Part shown: one piece after another, positions 8,863-21,699 of the stretch | Position numbering within the stretch: position 1 is the stretch's first letter | How the letters are laid out: each line of letters starts with the position of its first letter | NCBI GenBank assembly: GCA_010645155.1 | Contig: JAAGOF010000055.1 | Span: 2,018,165 to 2,082,164 of the forward strand | Source: Tigriopus japonicus | Lineage: Eukaryota; Arthropoda; Copepoda; Harpacticoida; Harpacticidae | Reading direction: 5' to 3' | DNA length: 64,000 nt | Position numbers and translations under genes: made by a program | Notes under the pieces: model-generated | What the model saw: the letters and a program-made list of their open reading frames with translations, nothing else | Told to the model about the DNA's origin: nothing | The model's database searches: none

Positions 8863-11800
8863 GTAGGAAGTTGTAAGATTCGCCGCATACTAGAGATTCA
8901 AAGAAGGAACATAAACTGCTACCGGATTACGGACATTACTCAAATCATAAGGAATATATTAGGTGTGTGCAATGGCTGGAGTGTCTGGCCTAAAAAGAGC
9001 CAAACCTCTAACCAAGGATAGCTTTTCTCCATTCCGTGCCGTAATATAATGAAGTGTCTAGAAATCTTCAGTGTTTTATTCACTCAGTTCTGGTCATAAA
9101 TTGGACCTCTTTGTTAAATCAACGCTCACTTTCATAATTGGTCTTTTGGATGGGACTAAAATTTCCTAGTTTTTAAAACAAAGTCTCTTGTTCGATCAAT
9201 TTACGTGGAGCTTGAGAAAGACAAGAAAGACACGCTTAATAGTAAAAAAATGACTATTTGAGGCGTTCTCTCTAATGCAAGCAAGGTCTCGTTTACAGAA
9301 GAACGCAATTGAATTAATCTTCTTGTAAATCATAATTCTCATTGCTGGCGTCCCACTCCAGAAATTCAGTGCTTCTTGGCTAGGGCTACTTTCAATCCGT
9401 CAATAAGCAAAATTCACTTGTAGGGTTATTGAATATAAAGGTCTAAGTCAAGTCTTGTGCCACTACAAAAATAGGACTTAACAGTGATAAAAAAATGAAC
9501 GATGCGTATTTGTTCATTAGATTCCATAAAATTATATCAAGATTTAAAAATGTTTTCCATAAAGAGAAATGAAAGTATTTCTTGCTTTTTCTTAAATTGC
9601 ATGTTTTTATGTTTCTTCCTTTTTACCTAATAAACTTAGCATATTATCAACCAGGTGTAAGCAGATGTATCTCAGCCATATCAGCCAACGGTACTATTTT
9701 ACCGCGAGCGGAATGATTTTGAACGTTCACTTAAGCAACCTTTGTGCATGTCCCATTTAAAAAGCAGTAAATGGCTTAACCCTAATAACAATTTGTAATT
9801 CAATTACTGGTATGTCATTTTGGGGAAATCATCATCAAAAAGCCCGCAAAGCACCAAAATAAATACCATTCCCAATTACTACTAACTCAAGACAGCTTGA
9901 AAAACGTAAAAATGTCGAAAACATAAAAAATGTGAAATGTACCAGCTAATATGTTAATTCAAGACTTGTTATTTCAAAGTACCATTATTGCACCCAAATT
10001 ATTTTCACCAGCTTCTAATTTATTCACGTTAAAATCATGGAGCGAAATGTCAAAGTGAAATGATTTTCGTGTTAAAGGCCTTGCAAGTCACAGAACTAAT
10101 CGTTAGCTCCTGTTCGAACGATTGCTATCTTGTAAAACGTTGGGCAAGCACTACAAGGAAACACACACGAAAATTTATGTTTCAGTGAATTATGGGGTCT
10201 TTCATACCCGAAAGGTCAAAAAAGGGTAAACCAATGATTTGAATCATTCCCAGTAGGCACAAAAGGAGGTCTCCTCTTAAAAATCAGCCCGATGGTTTAA
10301 ATAACCAGTCTTGGGGAAATTCTGGTTCAGTTTTTTAAGCTGTTCATACGTCCATGAGGTAGGTGACGTGATAAAGAAGGAGAAAATGGTGAGCAACATC
10401 CAAAGCGGGGATGAATGAGAAGGATGGTTCAAGAGTGCAGCTCATACTTGACTTTGTTTTTCCTCACAGGTGAATAACTCAGGGTTTGGTTGATACCTTT
10501 GTTTGAAACCTTGAGACTTTGTATTAGAGACGAGAGCCTCAAGAAAGACACAAATATATCCCAAAAATGCTTTTGAAAGGTTGATGGCCTTTTACTAGAT
10601 GAAAGAGTACAAATATGCGAAAGGCATGATTATCTGACTTTTTTTTACAGATTTTAAATTGAAAATGGCAGAGAATTATTGGAAAGAAACCCCACATTCC
10701 TTGCACATTTTCCAGGCCTCGTTTTCCCCACATTATATGGGCTTGTGGAATTGCTCACCTCCTATCAATATCGCCCAAGTTACCCATGCAGTTCCTATTA
10801 TGACCATCCCAAACCAGTTTTATGCTCAATTGAAAGCACTTTCCAAACCATTAAGTAAAATTCAAATAATGGTCATCAATGAGGAAATACGCCTTAGTGG
10901 GCGGAACGAATCGGTTTATTTTTGCACGGATTCTGTTTTATGGAAAGCGGAACAAAACAAAAGTCTTAGGTGGAGTTCCAATAAAGAGTTCTACGAACCA
11001 AGGTTAACACAAACGACGAAAATTCAATACCATAGGCTCTTTTATAGTGTTTTCAACCAAAGCCAAAGCCAAACATCGTTTCATGATATAGAATAGCAAG
11101 TTTTGTGGTGATTGCGTTTTCTTTCGTTGTGAAAAGTTGCTTCACGGTTTTCCAACTCGTGGAGAGCACCATTTAGAAAATTTCACATCAGCCATTCACA
11201 GGAATTCATAGTGAACATACCAACTACATACTCGTAGATGGTATTGCACCGTTGTCATTCAACCTAATATTATGGCATCGTTCAATCAGATTATCTCACA
11301 AACTAAACATTAAAAAGATACCGTTCAGTCAAGACAAAGCTAAGTGAGAATATTCGTCGTTCGACGCCAGACGTCGTTCTCATTTAACGATCCACATCCA
11401 TAAGTACGTAGATATCAATATACAGTATTTTGTCAGAGAAAAAAAATACTTTCTAGGTTGTTCGGTGAGTGGGATGAATGTAAATTAATGCTCCTTATGT
11501 ACAAAGACTTTTATCAGTAAACTCGTGACGGCCAATCTCAATAAATTCAATCCCAATGACAGTTTGTATGTTTCAGTGATTTTGTTGCGTCTACCCAAGG
11601 AACTGATTGTGCAAGATATCGCAACAAACTTTTTGCATTTAGTGTACTTGAATTCTTAAGAGAATTTTGATAGAGAAAAATAATGCATGTTGTAATAAAT
11701 ATTTTATTAACAAACTAATTTAGTCCAGTATGGTGTGTAACTTCGTTCTTCACCGAACATCAGTATATCATCACACCTTGCTTTGCCGAATTCAAACGAA

Positions 11801-13103
11801 ATTCATGGTTTTTATTCTAAACATTCGTTTTATAGATTATAGATATCCAAAGTGTTTCAAGCCAAGGATGTCTGTCGCCTAGGATCAAATATCAACTCTC
11901 AGCATGCCAACCTCATTCAAGACTTACAATGTTGAGCAATTTTGTCACGCCCATCAAATGAAAGGGGTCTTTTCTTTGGACCTTAAAGAACACTAATAGG
12001 CTACAGCACCATCAAGTCCTACATATTTTTGAAGACGTTCTAGTTCATGCTGCATTTTAACATTCTGATGATTAGCTGTCAAGGAAAAATATTAACCCAA
12101 AAGATATTCGGAATTGTCTAATAGTTCGTTTTTGGCGATAGAAGTAATTTGAAGAATTCCGGGTATCTGTATTTCTATAAATTGAGAGGGACTAAACCTG
12201 GATAAATGGCGAAAGCCTTTTAAGGCATTATACATTAAAATGAAAGGCTTTTTTGATGTGTAAGATTGCTTATAATTTTCAATGGGGGTTCAACCAAAAT
12301 GCAATGCTCAAGGAGCTTCAGAAAATACACCCGATGATAAACCCGGAGACCCGAAAATAAGTCTCGAGGATTTTAATTGGTTGCCATTTAAAAAAATGTT
12401 CGTTTTACATTTCGAGGAGATAATTTTGAATTTTCAATCGCAGGCAACATTACAAACTGGAATTCGAAACAAGAAGAAGCACGTTGCATTCCTGAAGGTC
12501 TCAGAATGTTAAGGGTGTCACGTGTTGGAGTCCCATACGAAATCAATAATTACCCTTGACACATTACGTTTATGATAAACCTTTATTAATAACAATTTAA
12601 AAACAGTTTTAGGTTTCCTTAGGCAGACATTTTTTTTTTAATTTGGAATTATTTAGACGACTGAAATAAAGTACTCGATATTTACATATACCAAAGCATT
12701 TTGACTTATTCGGACTACAAATTACTTGATTGTGTTGTTTTCTCAAAATTCATCCTCAAGGTTTTGTGGATTCTAATTCAAAAAAAACTTGTACACAAGA
12801 CTAGAGCACTATACTAAAATTTCATTATAATGCTCCACACAAGACCATCATTTTTCGACACTCTTGGACACACTTACTTGCCAAATGTCTAAAGACTTGG
12901 CTTTTACAAAATGTTGAGGTTTGTCGATAAAAACTATGTGCAACGAGGAAAAAACTCGTTCTGTCAAATAGTTATCCCTTGACTTGCTGCCACCTGAATT
13001 GTAGGTAGGAAGTCGAGTTTGCCAAGTCCCCTGTCATTGTCATTACAATGAAGCGTATATTATGACAACGATCCTTTGAAAGACTTGATAATATTTGTGT
13101 AGA

Positions 13104-13216
13104 ATGAATGAGTATGATCTTCTCCAGTATGGAGATGAGGTTGGGCCTCAGAATGCCATCATGCTGCCCATGCCTCTAGAGGCTCCTCATTTGAATTATG
13201 GCTCGGGGGAATTATG
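13104..13216 (+). CDS. Possible first coding exon of an unknown gene
   Basis: An open frame from the ATG at 13104 ends at a consensus GTAAGG donor at 13217. It encodes about 38 residues beginning MNEYDLLQYGDEVGPQ and is GC-richer than its surroundings. An internal CAG at 13125-13127 could instead be an acceptor in the same frame. I could not find a following exon of matching phase, so the gene model is incomplete and may be chance. Confidence 0.25.
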
Positions 13217-14110
13217 GTAAGGACAAAGATGAGCCTAACACAACCGTTAAACCAAAAAGGGACAAGAAAAAAGGGACCTACCAAATACACAACGTTCTAC
13301 TAGGAAGGCCAACATTTTAGCTGTCAAGTTATGGTGAGCATTTAGACGGCTAAAGGCACGAGGAATTATTTGAAGAGCTCAGACATGAAAAGGGGCCACC
13401 AAACTCATCAGATAAGAAATGATTTTGATTAGGGGTTGCAAATGAGAATGAAAAAAGGGGAGGAAAAAGACCACCTGACGCCTTTCACTTCCATTCAAGA
13501 GCTATCTACGACGCCATCAAGGAGGATGTGTCCTTTTTGGCCTTCTTTTATCGTCTAAATCTAAAGTGACAAGTTTTAATCAAGCATAGGAAGCAAAGGT
13601 CATCCTTCAAACCAGGATATGACGTGATTGATGAAACCCCAGGAAGATAGGATTCCATAGAAAATGCTTCAGCACAAGAAAAACGTATTTGGAGAAGACG
13701 TTCTTGCCTTGTTTAACATTGCAATAAGATTCATGAAAATATAGAGAAAATATACCGTGTGATTACAAAACCATGTACTAAACCAAGGAGGACATCTTAA
13801 TTCTTCAGGACGAACTACAGAAATACATCTTAAGGCCTGCCATTGTACTAAAATGAGAGGTTATTTCAGTGCAGTAAGTGTTCCGTTTAATTTTCATTGT
13901 AGTAGCTAATCAGTAAGTGATATTCTGTAATCTATCCTTCGTTGAGTCATCCAAGACTAAACACACCATAAAACGAATGAGCCCACCCTTTCCTGGTGAA
14001 AAATTCTGAAACAAGAATAGCTCAATCATTTCTGAACAGAATTATGAAATGAGCTGTAAGAAAACATAACTTTTGATTCAAACGTTTGATTTAGTCGAAA
14101 ATTGGCACAT
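13217..14110. other. Non-coding stretch with one coding-like patch
   Basis: Mostly unremarkable. Between about 13431 and 13569 a plus-strand frame stays open to a TGA and ends with residues reading AIYDAIKEDVSFLAFF. It might be a terminal exon, but its phase does not match the exon-like segment at 13104-13216. Confidence 0.3.
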
Positions 14111-14383
14111 GAATGGATGAATGTAATCGAACAAATTCATCTGTGGATTCTGGGGCCAAAATGGCTATGGTTGCGTCAGAGTCGAGACTCGCCCTCCATA
14201 AAACTTAATCAAAATTTGTGAGCCCAATTCGTTTTCTTTATTTTGACAATCAATTGAAATAAGCATTTTTTCCTCACGTAGCTAACTAAAACTAAGAAAT
14301 GTCCAAAACTAGTTCTGACCCATCCCTAGCCATTTTGGCCCCAGAATCCCCAGCTGAATTCGTTCGATTACACTCATCCATTC
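14111..14383. repeat. Inverted repeat (57-bp arms)
   Basis: Arms at 14111-14167 and 14327-14383 are imperfect reverse complements (both contain GGGGCCAAAATGGCTA on one strand), separated by about 160 bases. It is a foldback or MITE-like structure. No flanking duplication is clear. Confidence 0.75.
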
Positions 14384-14741
14384 TTCGCAGCACAGACTGG
14401 CTCAAGCAAAGGATATGTTTTGGTTGCATCAAGAACCACTGAATTTCCTGGAGTGAAAGGCCAAAGATAAAAGTTTCATTCGTAGAAGGACACAATTGAT
14501 ATGATTTCCAATAGGATCAAATCAATTATGCTCTTCTGCAAATAAAACTTAGCTTGTGTTGAGCGGACTACGTTTTACAATTTTCAACACAATTGAATAC
14601 ACCGGAGTCAAAAGTTCTCAAATCTTTGGGTAAATCCTACTGATAATGAATGAGTTTCCCTTACCTTGAAAGTTGTTTTAACACAGAAGGACGAACTTAG
14701 TCAACATATCCTCTCTTCCATACCTAGCTTTAAGAAGGCAT

Positions 14742-15457
14742 TAGAGCTGTGCATCGGATTCGTTCGGTTTGACGCAAGAACTTTCGGATTCGGATTCGTT
14801 CGGATTCGTCAAAGCTTGTCAGATTCGGATTCGGATTTGCGAAATATTTTTTCGGATCGGGCATAATCCGAAAATAATCCGAACTTTTAAGTTTATTTTT
14901 TTCGAAATTTCAAGTCTCAAGTTTTCCATTTAGTAACATGTTTTTCTTGATTTTATGATGTAATTTCCATACCTTCAACTAAGGAATTTTTAATTACACT
15001 GCGAATTATTTAGTTGGTTCATGTTTCATCAAATATACAATAGTGTTAACAGATTAAAAAAATGAGTTGATTCAATTAGCAAATCCTACCATTCAGCCAC
15101 TTAGCTTGGCTGTGCATTGTTGTCAAATAGTAAAAACTATTTGCTCGTTTCACGCGGTCATTTAAGGGTGGAGAGATTCTTCCTGCAATTCTCAATACCA
15201 AGGAAATGTTATTAGAATGCCCATCTAAACTTCCAAAAACAGGTCTCTTCCAATATATTTTGAACTTAGGATTTCGGAGTTTTTTCGGATTGCGTGGCAA
15301 ATTTTCGGATTCGGATTCGTTCGGATTGAGCATCAAATTTTCGAATTCGGACTCGTTCGCATTGAGCGGCAAATTTTTGGATTCGGATTCGTTCAAATTA
15401 TGAAAATTCAGTTCGGATTGGATTTGGAAGACTTGTCGGATCCGATGCACAGCTCTA
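14742..15457. mobile_element. Non-autonomous hAT-like element with TTCGGA subterminal repeats
   Basis: The ends are inverted repeats starting TAGAGCTGTGCATCGGAT. They are flanked by 8-bp near-identical duplications, GAAGGCAT at 14734-14741 and GAAGCCAT at 15458-15465. Both ends carry many copies of TTCGGA or GGATTCG, all in one orientation. No transposase frame is present; the long frames across it merely translate the repeats into Asn/Glu/Ser runs. An 8-bp target duplication is characteristic of the hAT superfamily. Confidence 0.85.
15287..15394 (+). repeat. Tandem array, three 36-bp units
   Basis: Three consecutive 36-base units of the form GGATTGNGNNNCAAATTT followed by YGRATTCGGAYTCGTTC, within the right arm of the hAT-like element. 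This resembles subterminal transposase-binding repeats. Confidence 0.85.
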
Positions 15458-15599
15458 GAAGCCATACCTTTTAACGCAGGCATTCGATTGAGCTGAGAAT
15501 TGTATTACGTAGTATACCTGATACAATTAATGTCTTATTTGCTGAAGAATACATAAGGTTTGATTCCATTGGTAAACAAAATTTTCATTACCAGACTCT

Positions 15600-16331
15600 A
15601 GGCCGGTTGTTGAGGTAGCTTTGAAGTATAATAGAAGCATTTCTAGAAGTATACTGAAGGTGCGATTGAAAGACGCAGCTTATGAAGCGAAACTTGATCG
15701 TGCATGGTTATTTCTATTCCATCGCATATGCTCCTCACGGTGTTTTTTTGAGCGTGAGAAGTCATTTTCAAATTCCAAAAACTTTTGAGACCAGTCTTGA
15801 GGTGTGAATGCAATACCGCATCTGTATCTAAATTCTGTTAATTAGGTCACGGGCAAAAACACGATGTAAGGTCACTTAAAACATGCTTAAAACATTTTTT
15901 TTTGAACATTTTCTTCCACTCGATTCTCAAGTAGCCTTATGGGTGAGTTTACCTAAAATATTGTCAAATGCTACTTAGTCGTTTGTCTAAATTGATGTAA
16001 CTACCCTCCCCTTTGGTCCTTCGAGAATGCTGAACAAAAAAGCCGTTGAAAACAGATCTGCAAAATAGATTTCCGAAATATTTTAGAACAACACTGCTCT
16101 TAGTACATCTAAGACTAAAGTCAAAGTAAATTTTCAAATATTTGTTTTCAAGTACATTTTAAGTAAAATTATAGAGTTTTTGCCCGTGACTTATTTAACC
16201 AAATTCAAATAAATGTTCTGCATTGCGTTCACATTTCAAAAGTGGTCTCAAAAGTTTCTGGAATTTGAAAGTGACTTCTCACACTCAAAAAACATCGTGT
16301 CCTACCTCAAAACTACCTCAACAACCGACCT
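15600..16331. repeat. Large foldback element
   Basis: The outer ends AGGCCGGTTGTTGAGGTAG (15600-15618) and its complement (about 16313-16331) match. The inner blocks at about 15737-15895 and 16125-16300 are also reverse complements with some 85% identity by eye. The left arm holds about 120 extra bases. No coding frame is present. It is probably a long-TIR MITE. Confidence 0.75.
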
Positions 16332-17507
16332 TCTAACTCAAAGAAATTCTGCGCTTTTTGGTGGTATAGATAATTTCAATCGAAACTTTAAAATTTGTCA
16401 CTAGATAGAGTCAAAACAGGGACAAATGCGTTTGATTCTAGAGCTATCCTCATCTTCAACTTTTTAAAATTGAAACTTAGATCTATCAATTGATTTCTTT
16501 TCATTCCTCTTCATCGGAACTGAGAGGCGCAATTTGAGAGGCTATATCTTGGAATGGTTTCATATTTTTCACAATTGAAAAATGAATTATAATATGAAAA
16601 CAGAAAGCTGGATTTAAGAATACTCGATATAAGAATAGCTTTTTGAATAAGGTGAGTTAACATGCGGCTTATAACATTGTAAGTGGACTCCAATGGACAG
16701 AGTTCAGAGACATGCGTATGTCATATGCGTAAGACATGCATATTTGCTGTGGCTTACTCAAAAGTTTGTGAGAGGAAGTTGACAGTTGTGCTCATTATAG
16801 TAAAATCTCTTGAAAGTTTTGATGAATCTGAAACATCAGAACAGATCTATGATCGTTCTTCTTTTTTGTTATTGTGGAATAACACGAGTAGGTTTTTGAC
16901 GGACTTTTTGACGAACTTTGTCCTCGTAGATGGAGTTTTTTTCCCTTTTGCACAAGGAACAAAGGAATAAGGTTGCTTTGAATTGCCGGCTTTCGTGCGC
17001 AGTTTTAATGGAATGTATCGTGTATCTTTTTGGCCTTTTTGGCCTTTGGCTTTGCGCTTTATTTTGTTGAAAACAATAGAGGTATCATTGAATAATCATG
17101 ATAATCACATTAACGGGTTGCTGAAGCGAGGAATCGAATCAGCTTGAAAAAGTTCTGCTAAACTTAAACCTGGGGGACAAAGCTTGATGGACTTACTCTG
17201 TTTTGGGGTTATGTTTGTCAGTTGAAAACTTGAGAGTATTAAACGGGTTTTGTTTACTTGGTCTTGACTCCTCTTGCCAAAGAAAACACACTTTGAATGG
17301 ACAAGTAATGCTCCAACCAAAAGATATTGATGTTTACATATGCGGGACGAACACTACATAGTTCATTTAAATCAAATTCATGCACCAATTTTCATTAAAT
17401 GATATACAACCAAATGAATAAAAGAATCTTTGATCAAAAGTTATTTTAAATCACGACTTTGAAATGAACTCAGAGAGAAATCCCCTTTTAAAGTAATATC
17501 TTGCTTC
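16332..17507. other. Non-coding stretch
   Basis: I see no gene, repeat or RNA feature here. Confidence 0.6.
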
Positions 17508-17666
17508 ATGGTCGATGGTTTCTTTGTCTCCTTGGCCATTTACATTGAGAAACCGATCGTGCCCTGTCTGACTTTTTTAGGAAAGTTAGCAGTTGCATTC
17601 AACGTAATCACCCTCATTCCTGTCGTATTTGAGCTTGCATGTCAACATTATCAATCTTTCGATTGA
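17508..17666 (+). pseudogene. Possible fragment of a membrane transporter
   Basis: A 52-codon frame starts at ATG 17508. It contains FFVSLAIYIEKP followed by LTFLGKLAVAFNVITL. The pattern LGK-[FL]-[AG]-[VI] followed by FN-[VI]-I is typical of transmembrane segment 10 of SLC22 organic ion transporters. The match breaks down after it and no adjoining exon was found. It could be a decayed exon or a coincidence. Confidence 0.2.
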
Positions 17667-17752
17667 GACATTTGCCCTGGTGGCAAATGAGATTGACATA
17701 AATTCTACCACCATATTTTCGAGCTTCAGACCTAACCCACTTAAAAGCTTAC

Positions 17753-18047
17753 CTTGAGCATTGTAAAGGACCCTAATATCACATCATCGCTGAGCGAAGG
17801 AATATTTAAGTATTCCTGTGGTTCGTGCTTTTTCTCCCCCTCGGCTTTCCAAAAACCAACCGTGGATTGCAGCGCAAAAGGCCGATGGAACGTCAAGAGG
17901 GGCCCTCGAGTGAGAAGGCTCTCCTTGGGTTTCCGTTCAAACAAGGACGTGATGATCGATTCAGTCAAAGGTTCCCACGCTGCCAGAGTGCCAGGTTCAA
18001 CCCTCCGAAAGCAAATTGACGTTCTCCATAAATGTATGGCCACATTG
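17753..18047 (-). CDS. Possible orphan exon
   Basis: A 295-base minus-strand segment is bounded by TTTCTCAG (acceptor) and CTCAAG|GTAAGC (donor). It stays open in one frame for 98 codons and is GC-richer than its surroundings. The product is rich in Glu, Lys and Pro and is not recognised. The opposite strand is also open over most of the segment, which weakens the case. Confidence 0.2.
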
Positions 18048-20971
18048 CTGAGAAACTTGATAATTCATGGTTGAGTGCTAGTCCTTGGAATGGAACCAGT
18101 ACAAATTGAGTGCGAGACTCAACTTGTTGCTTGACAGAAAAGTGTCAGTACGACTCGTTCAATCTCTATTGGAAAAGTAGCTGCAATTACTTCATACTTC
18201 AAAAGACGTTGCCAAATTACAAAGGGTGAGTTGAAAGCCACGTGAAACTGCATTGCTTCATTATTGATTCAATTGCCGCTGGAAGTGACAAGTCCAATCT
18301 TTGTCCCTCCCTCTGATTAACGGAGAAGGTCAAGGCCAACTTACAGTCAAAGACCGTGTGATGGTTGAGTTATTCCTAATCACTAAGCACATCATCTTGC
18401 CAGTTCATCTTATCCCATTCATTTGCATCAGTCTGAGTGGAATGAATGGATGGATGAATGGTCGGAACGAGGCGCTAACGTTGCGGAATGTCTCTCCAAG
18501 GAGACATTTGGAACCAAAGCAAATTTAGACAATCTCTTTGGATGAGAAGTGTTGGTTTTTCTCCAACCATCATTATTTACATCGCTGTGTGTTTTGTCAC
18601 AGATTATCAGGAGTAATGGAGAGTGCGTGAAGACTAGTAGATAGCTCGGAAAGTTTCATGTATAATTTTCTATTCACCGCATTCACAAAAATAAGACTTC
18701 ACAGAGGAAACACAGATGACATGGAGGGACAGGTTTAACTTATTTATAAGTCTAGCTTATGAAAACTGTTTGTGGAGGATTGAATATGCCGGATGAATAC
18801 AATTTGAATCTAGCCTTGAAGAACGCGTTATTGCAAGTTTATGATCGGTTCCTATTGATTTCGTGATGTTAAACAACATTAAGGCATCAGGGAAAATGGA
18901 ATCAAGAACCGAGCGATTATTCTTAATTTCTATTTTTCTAAAAGTCTCAAAAGACGTTAATCTTATTTGATGAGGGGAAAAAGGCGATGCTGTGCTTTTT
19001 TATCAAGATTTTTCATGGTTCAGAAAAAAAAATATTTTTAGCTTGTGCATACATCGGTTCTTTTCAAATAAAAATCAAGCCTCATTCATTTATCTCAAAG
19101 ATTTCAAAGCTCAGACAGTCATCATCAAAAATGTATCGCCCTAGGAAAAATCTTAGCTCAAAAGCACAAAAGTTCACTTGTTCCACTCTATTTCCAAATA
19201 CCATCGCATCATGATCTGAAAATGATTGCTTTCAGGGGGAAAAAACTAAAAACAAAGAAATTAGGAAGAATGGGAGTCAGGGTTCAAAAGGTTTTCAATT
19301 TCCTTTCTTACGGTTCATACGTACTGTTGGAGCTATTATCATCTTGGTACTGAGGCTCATATTGACAGAACCTGTCTGTCTAGACAATGGTTGAGCAAGC
19401 CAAGAACCACTGAACAAGGGAAAGAGACGTTGAGATCGGAAATCAAAATTTGCTATTTCAATACATAGAACTGATGGCATTTTTCCTCAAGTGAAATGTG
19501 CTTAACTTTAAACTTCAGCAAAAGTTGAACCCAAATTTGTTTGACCTCAAAATATCTAAATTCTTTGTTATTTTATTGAACATAGGAAAATTTAATAGAC
19601 ACATGTAAATTCTTTGTCGTAATGGATCAAAAAAAGCTCTTTACCGGAACCGAAACTTTTGTCCAGAAGCGGGCTTGACTCAACCACTTTCGACTGACTT
19701 TGTTTACGTAAATAGATGAACAAATTGACTTCCAAAAGATTATATTTTATTATGGGATACAGAAGGGTAAAATTTGACCATATTGTAATCGATTTTTCGC
19801 CAAATTCAATTTTTGTGGCGACAGTAACCTGTCAATTTCGCAATTAATTTTGTCCTTCATTATTGCTTTTTCCTCTAAAAGAAGTCAGGCCCGCTAAACC
19901 GAACAGTTCTTATCGAAAAGGAAGTCTTCTAATTTATGTGGTCCATAGCATGGCTGTCCACTTTTCATTGGTTCCTAGACATGCTTATTTAGACAGGTCT
20001 TTGTCGTCAACGGCGATGAAGACAAAATGTTGATAAATGAGGCGGTCTTCAAAATAGAAGAACCTTGAGTTCTTACAGGATGAACGTACTACAAAATTCT
20101 TTCCCTACATGTGGTACGCCGGAAGTTTTCAGTTCTACAGTTGAATGGCAAGCCATAACTCGTTGAAGGCTCGTTTGTTTGGGAACCAAAGAAACCAAAG
20201 GAAAGTGGAAACAGGATAGAGTTCCTTTATTCGTGTGCAGATGTCGATTTTAAACGACTAAGTATGTTTGGAAGGGTGTTTTGAGAAGGCTTTAATGAAT
20301 GAAAAAAGTGTTCGGGCTAAAACTCGAGTCTATTATTCCAGTTGATTCCTGCAGTTTTTTACTGGTTTCAGTGTTTCGAAGAGATTAATACAGTAAGGAG
20401 CAATGATAAGCTGCTCTTTTCTTTGTTTCTCTGCTTAAGATCATTGTTTTCCACCAAACAATACCTAATGTTACGAGGCTCTATTTTCTCTACGGATTGG
20501 CATTGATCCCTGCTCCTAATTTAAAAACGAACAGTTCCGTGTTTCTCACTGATTTGTAAAGCAATATTTGCTAAATCAAAGCTTTAATCTGTTTGTTGAT
20601 AAGGCGCGAAATTTGCATTTGATGATTTGTTTTAGCCCAATTAAGGAACCGATAAATGTTTTCCAAATGAAGCGATTTAAACCCGAAATTTGATGCTACA
20701 CAGGCTTTTGGCTTTAGCACACTAAAAGTACGATTTCGAGAGCTTCAAGTGGAGATTTGATTTTTGGGGTTTTTATCTCGAACGCCTGACCTTTCTCTTT
20801 CTGTTTTTGGCCTAGATTTGCTTTTCAAGTCATCGAAAACGTCAGCCTGGGTTCATGAAACCTAGAGGGAAATGTAGCTTTTAGGTTAGCTATTATTTTC
20901 ATACTTCATAAAGGTAAAATATATCATCGTTTCTGCCATTGTCCGTCCTAGAGCTCTGTAAAAAGCGCTCT
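18048..20971. other. Non-coding stretch
   Basis: About 2.9 kb of AT-rich sequence in which I recognise no gene, RNA or repeat. Confidence 0.55.
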
Positions 20972-21083
20972 GAGGTCAGTTTTTTAGACGCAAAGAACGA
21001 TTTTAAGATCATACTTTCTAACCAGCTGACCAAGTCTCAGTACAAACTTAAGATCGTTCTTTGCATCTAAAAAGCTAGACTCT
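20972..21083. repeat. Foldback element, copy 1
   Basis: Left arm 20972-21009 and right arm 21046-21083 are reverse complements sharing TTTTTTAGACGCAAAGAACG. A better-preserved copy lies at 52321-52418, so this is a dispersed family. Confidence 0.8.
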
Positions 21084-21507
21084 GGTCTCTCACCTTTTTA
21101 ATGCATTTGACAGGTCAATAAAAAATAGGTTCCATGCTTACGTATGATTGAGACACAATACTAGTAAAGCATCGAGAAGGACGAAAACAATCGAAAATGA
21201 AAAAAAGAAAATAAATCATGCGAATTGCCAAACCAAGCAAAATAACCCTTAGTTGTGAGACCATTCTGAAATAATTATTTGCACGTACAGACCTAAATTC
21301 ACCAAGTTTATTTACTCTCTAACGTTCTTAGCAAATAATCTTATGTGTTAAAAAGATGAATTCTGTTCTTTTAATCGGAAAAGTGAACCAAAGATATCTT
21401 CAATGATTCTTGAATATCCTATTGGTTCCCTACAGGAATACCTCAAACTTCATTTCCGCACCTACGAAGCAGTTTGGCAACCAAGGATTGATTGCACAGC
21501 ACTAGAG

Positions 21508-21691
21508 CAGGGACGACAAAAGCTTTTGGATTGGAGCCCACCAAATTTGACTTTGTGTAGTTAGGGGCCCACCCAACATATCCTGATAGGTTCATGGACA
21601 TGGCCCTACGAGTACAGTACAATGGTTGCATCTGGCTCACTATATTTGGACTTCCCCAATTGCTCCTGGGCCCACTGGTTGCCGACCCCTG
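21508..21691. mobile_element. hAT-type MITE, CAGGGGTCGG family, copy 1
   Basis: A 184-bp element begins CAGGGACGAC and ends GTTGCCGACCCCTG. It is flanked by a perfect 8-bp duplication CACTAGAG at 21500-21507 and 21692-21699. It shares internal blocks (GAGTACAGTAC, CTGGGCCCA) with the copy at 62556-62774. There is no coding capacity. Confidence 0.9.
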
Positions 21692-21699
21692 CACTAGAG

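Larger units (their letters stand above)
7636..13103. other. Gene-poor region upstream of gene B
   Basis: Contains the unmapped promoter of gene B near 7.64-8.0 kb, two short palindromes (8569-8593 and 8839-8862), and otherwise AT-rich sequence. I see no supportable gene. A 144-codon open frame from the ATG at 10665 follows a good CAG acceptor, but its composition and product give no further support. Confidence 0.6.

Noticed and set aside
10665..11096. 144-codon frame preceded by a good acceptor
   Set aside because: Length is within chance expectation for 64 kb of six-frame sequence, there is no recognisable domain and no donor or partner exon.
15076..15483. Minus-strand frame with Asn/Glu/Ser repeats
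   Set aside because: It is only the translation of the TTCGGA repeats in the hAT-like element.
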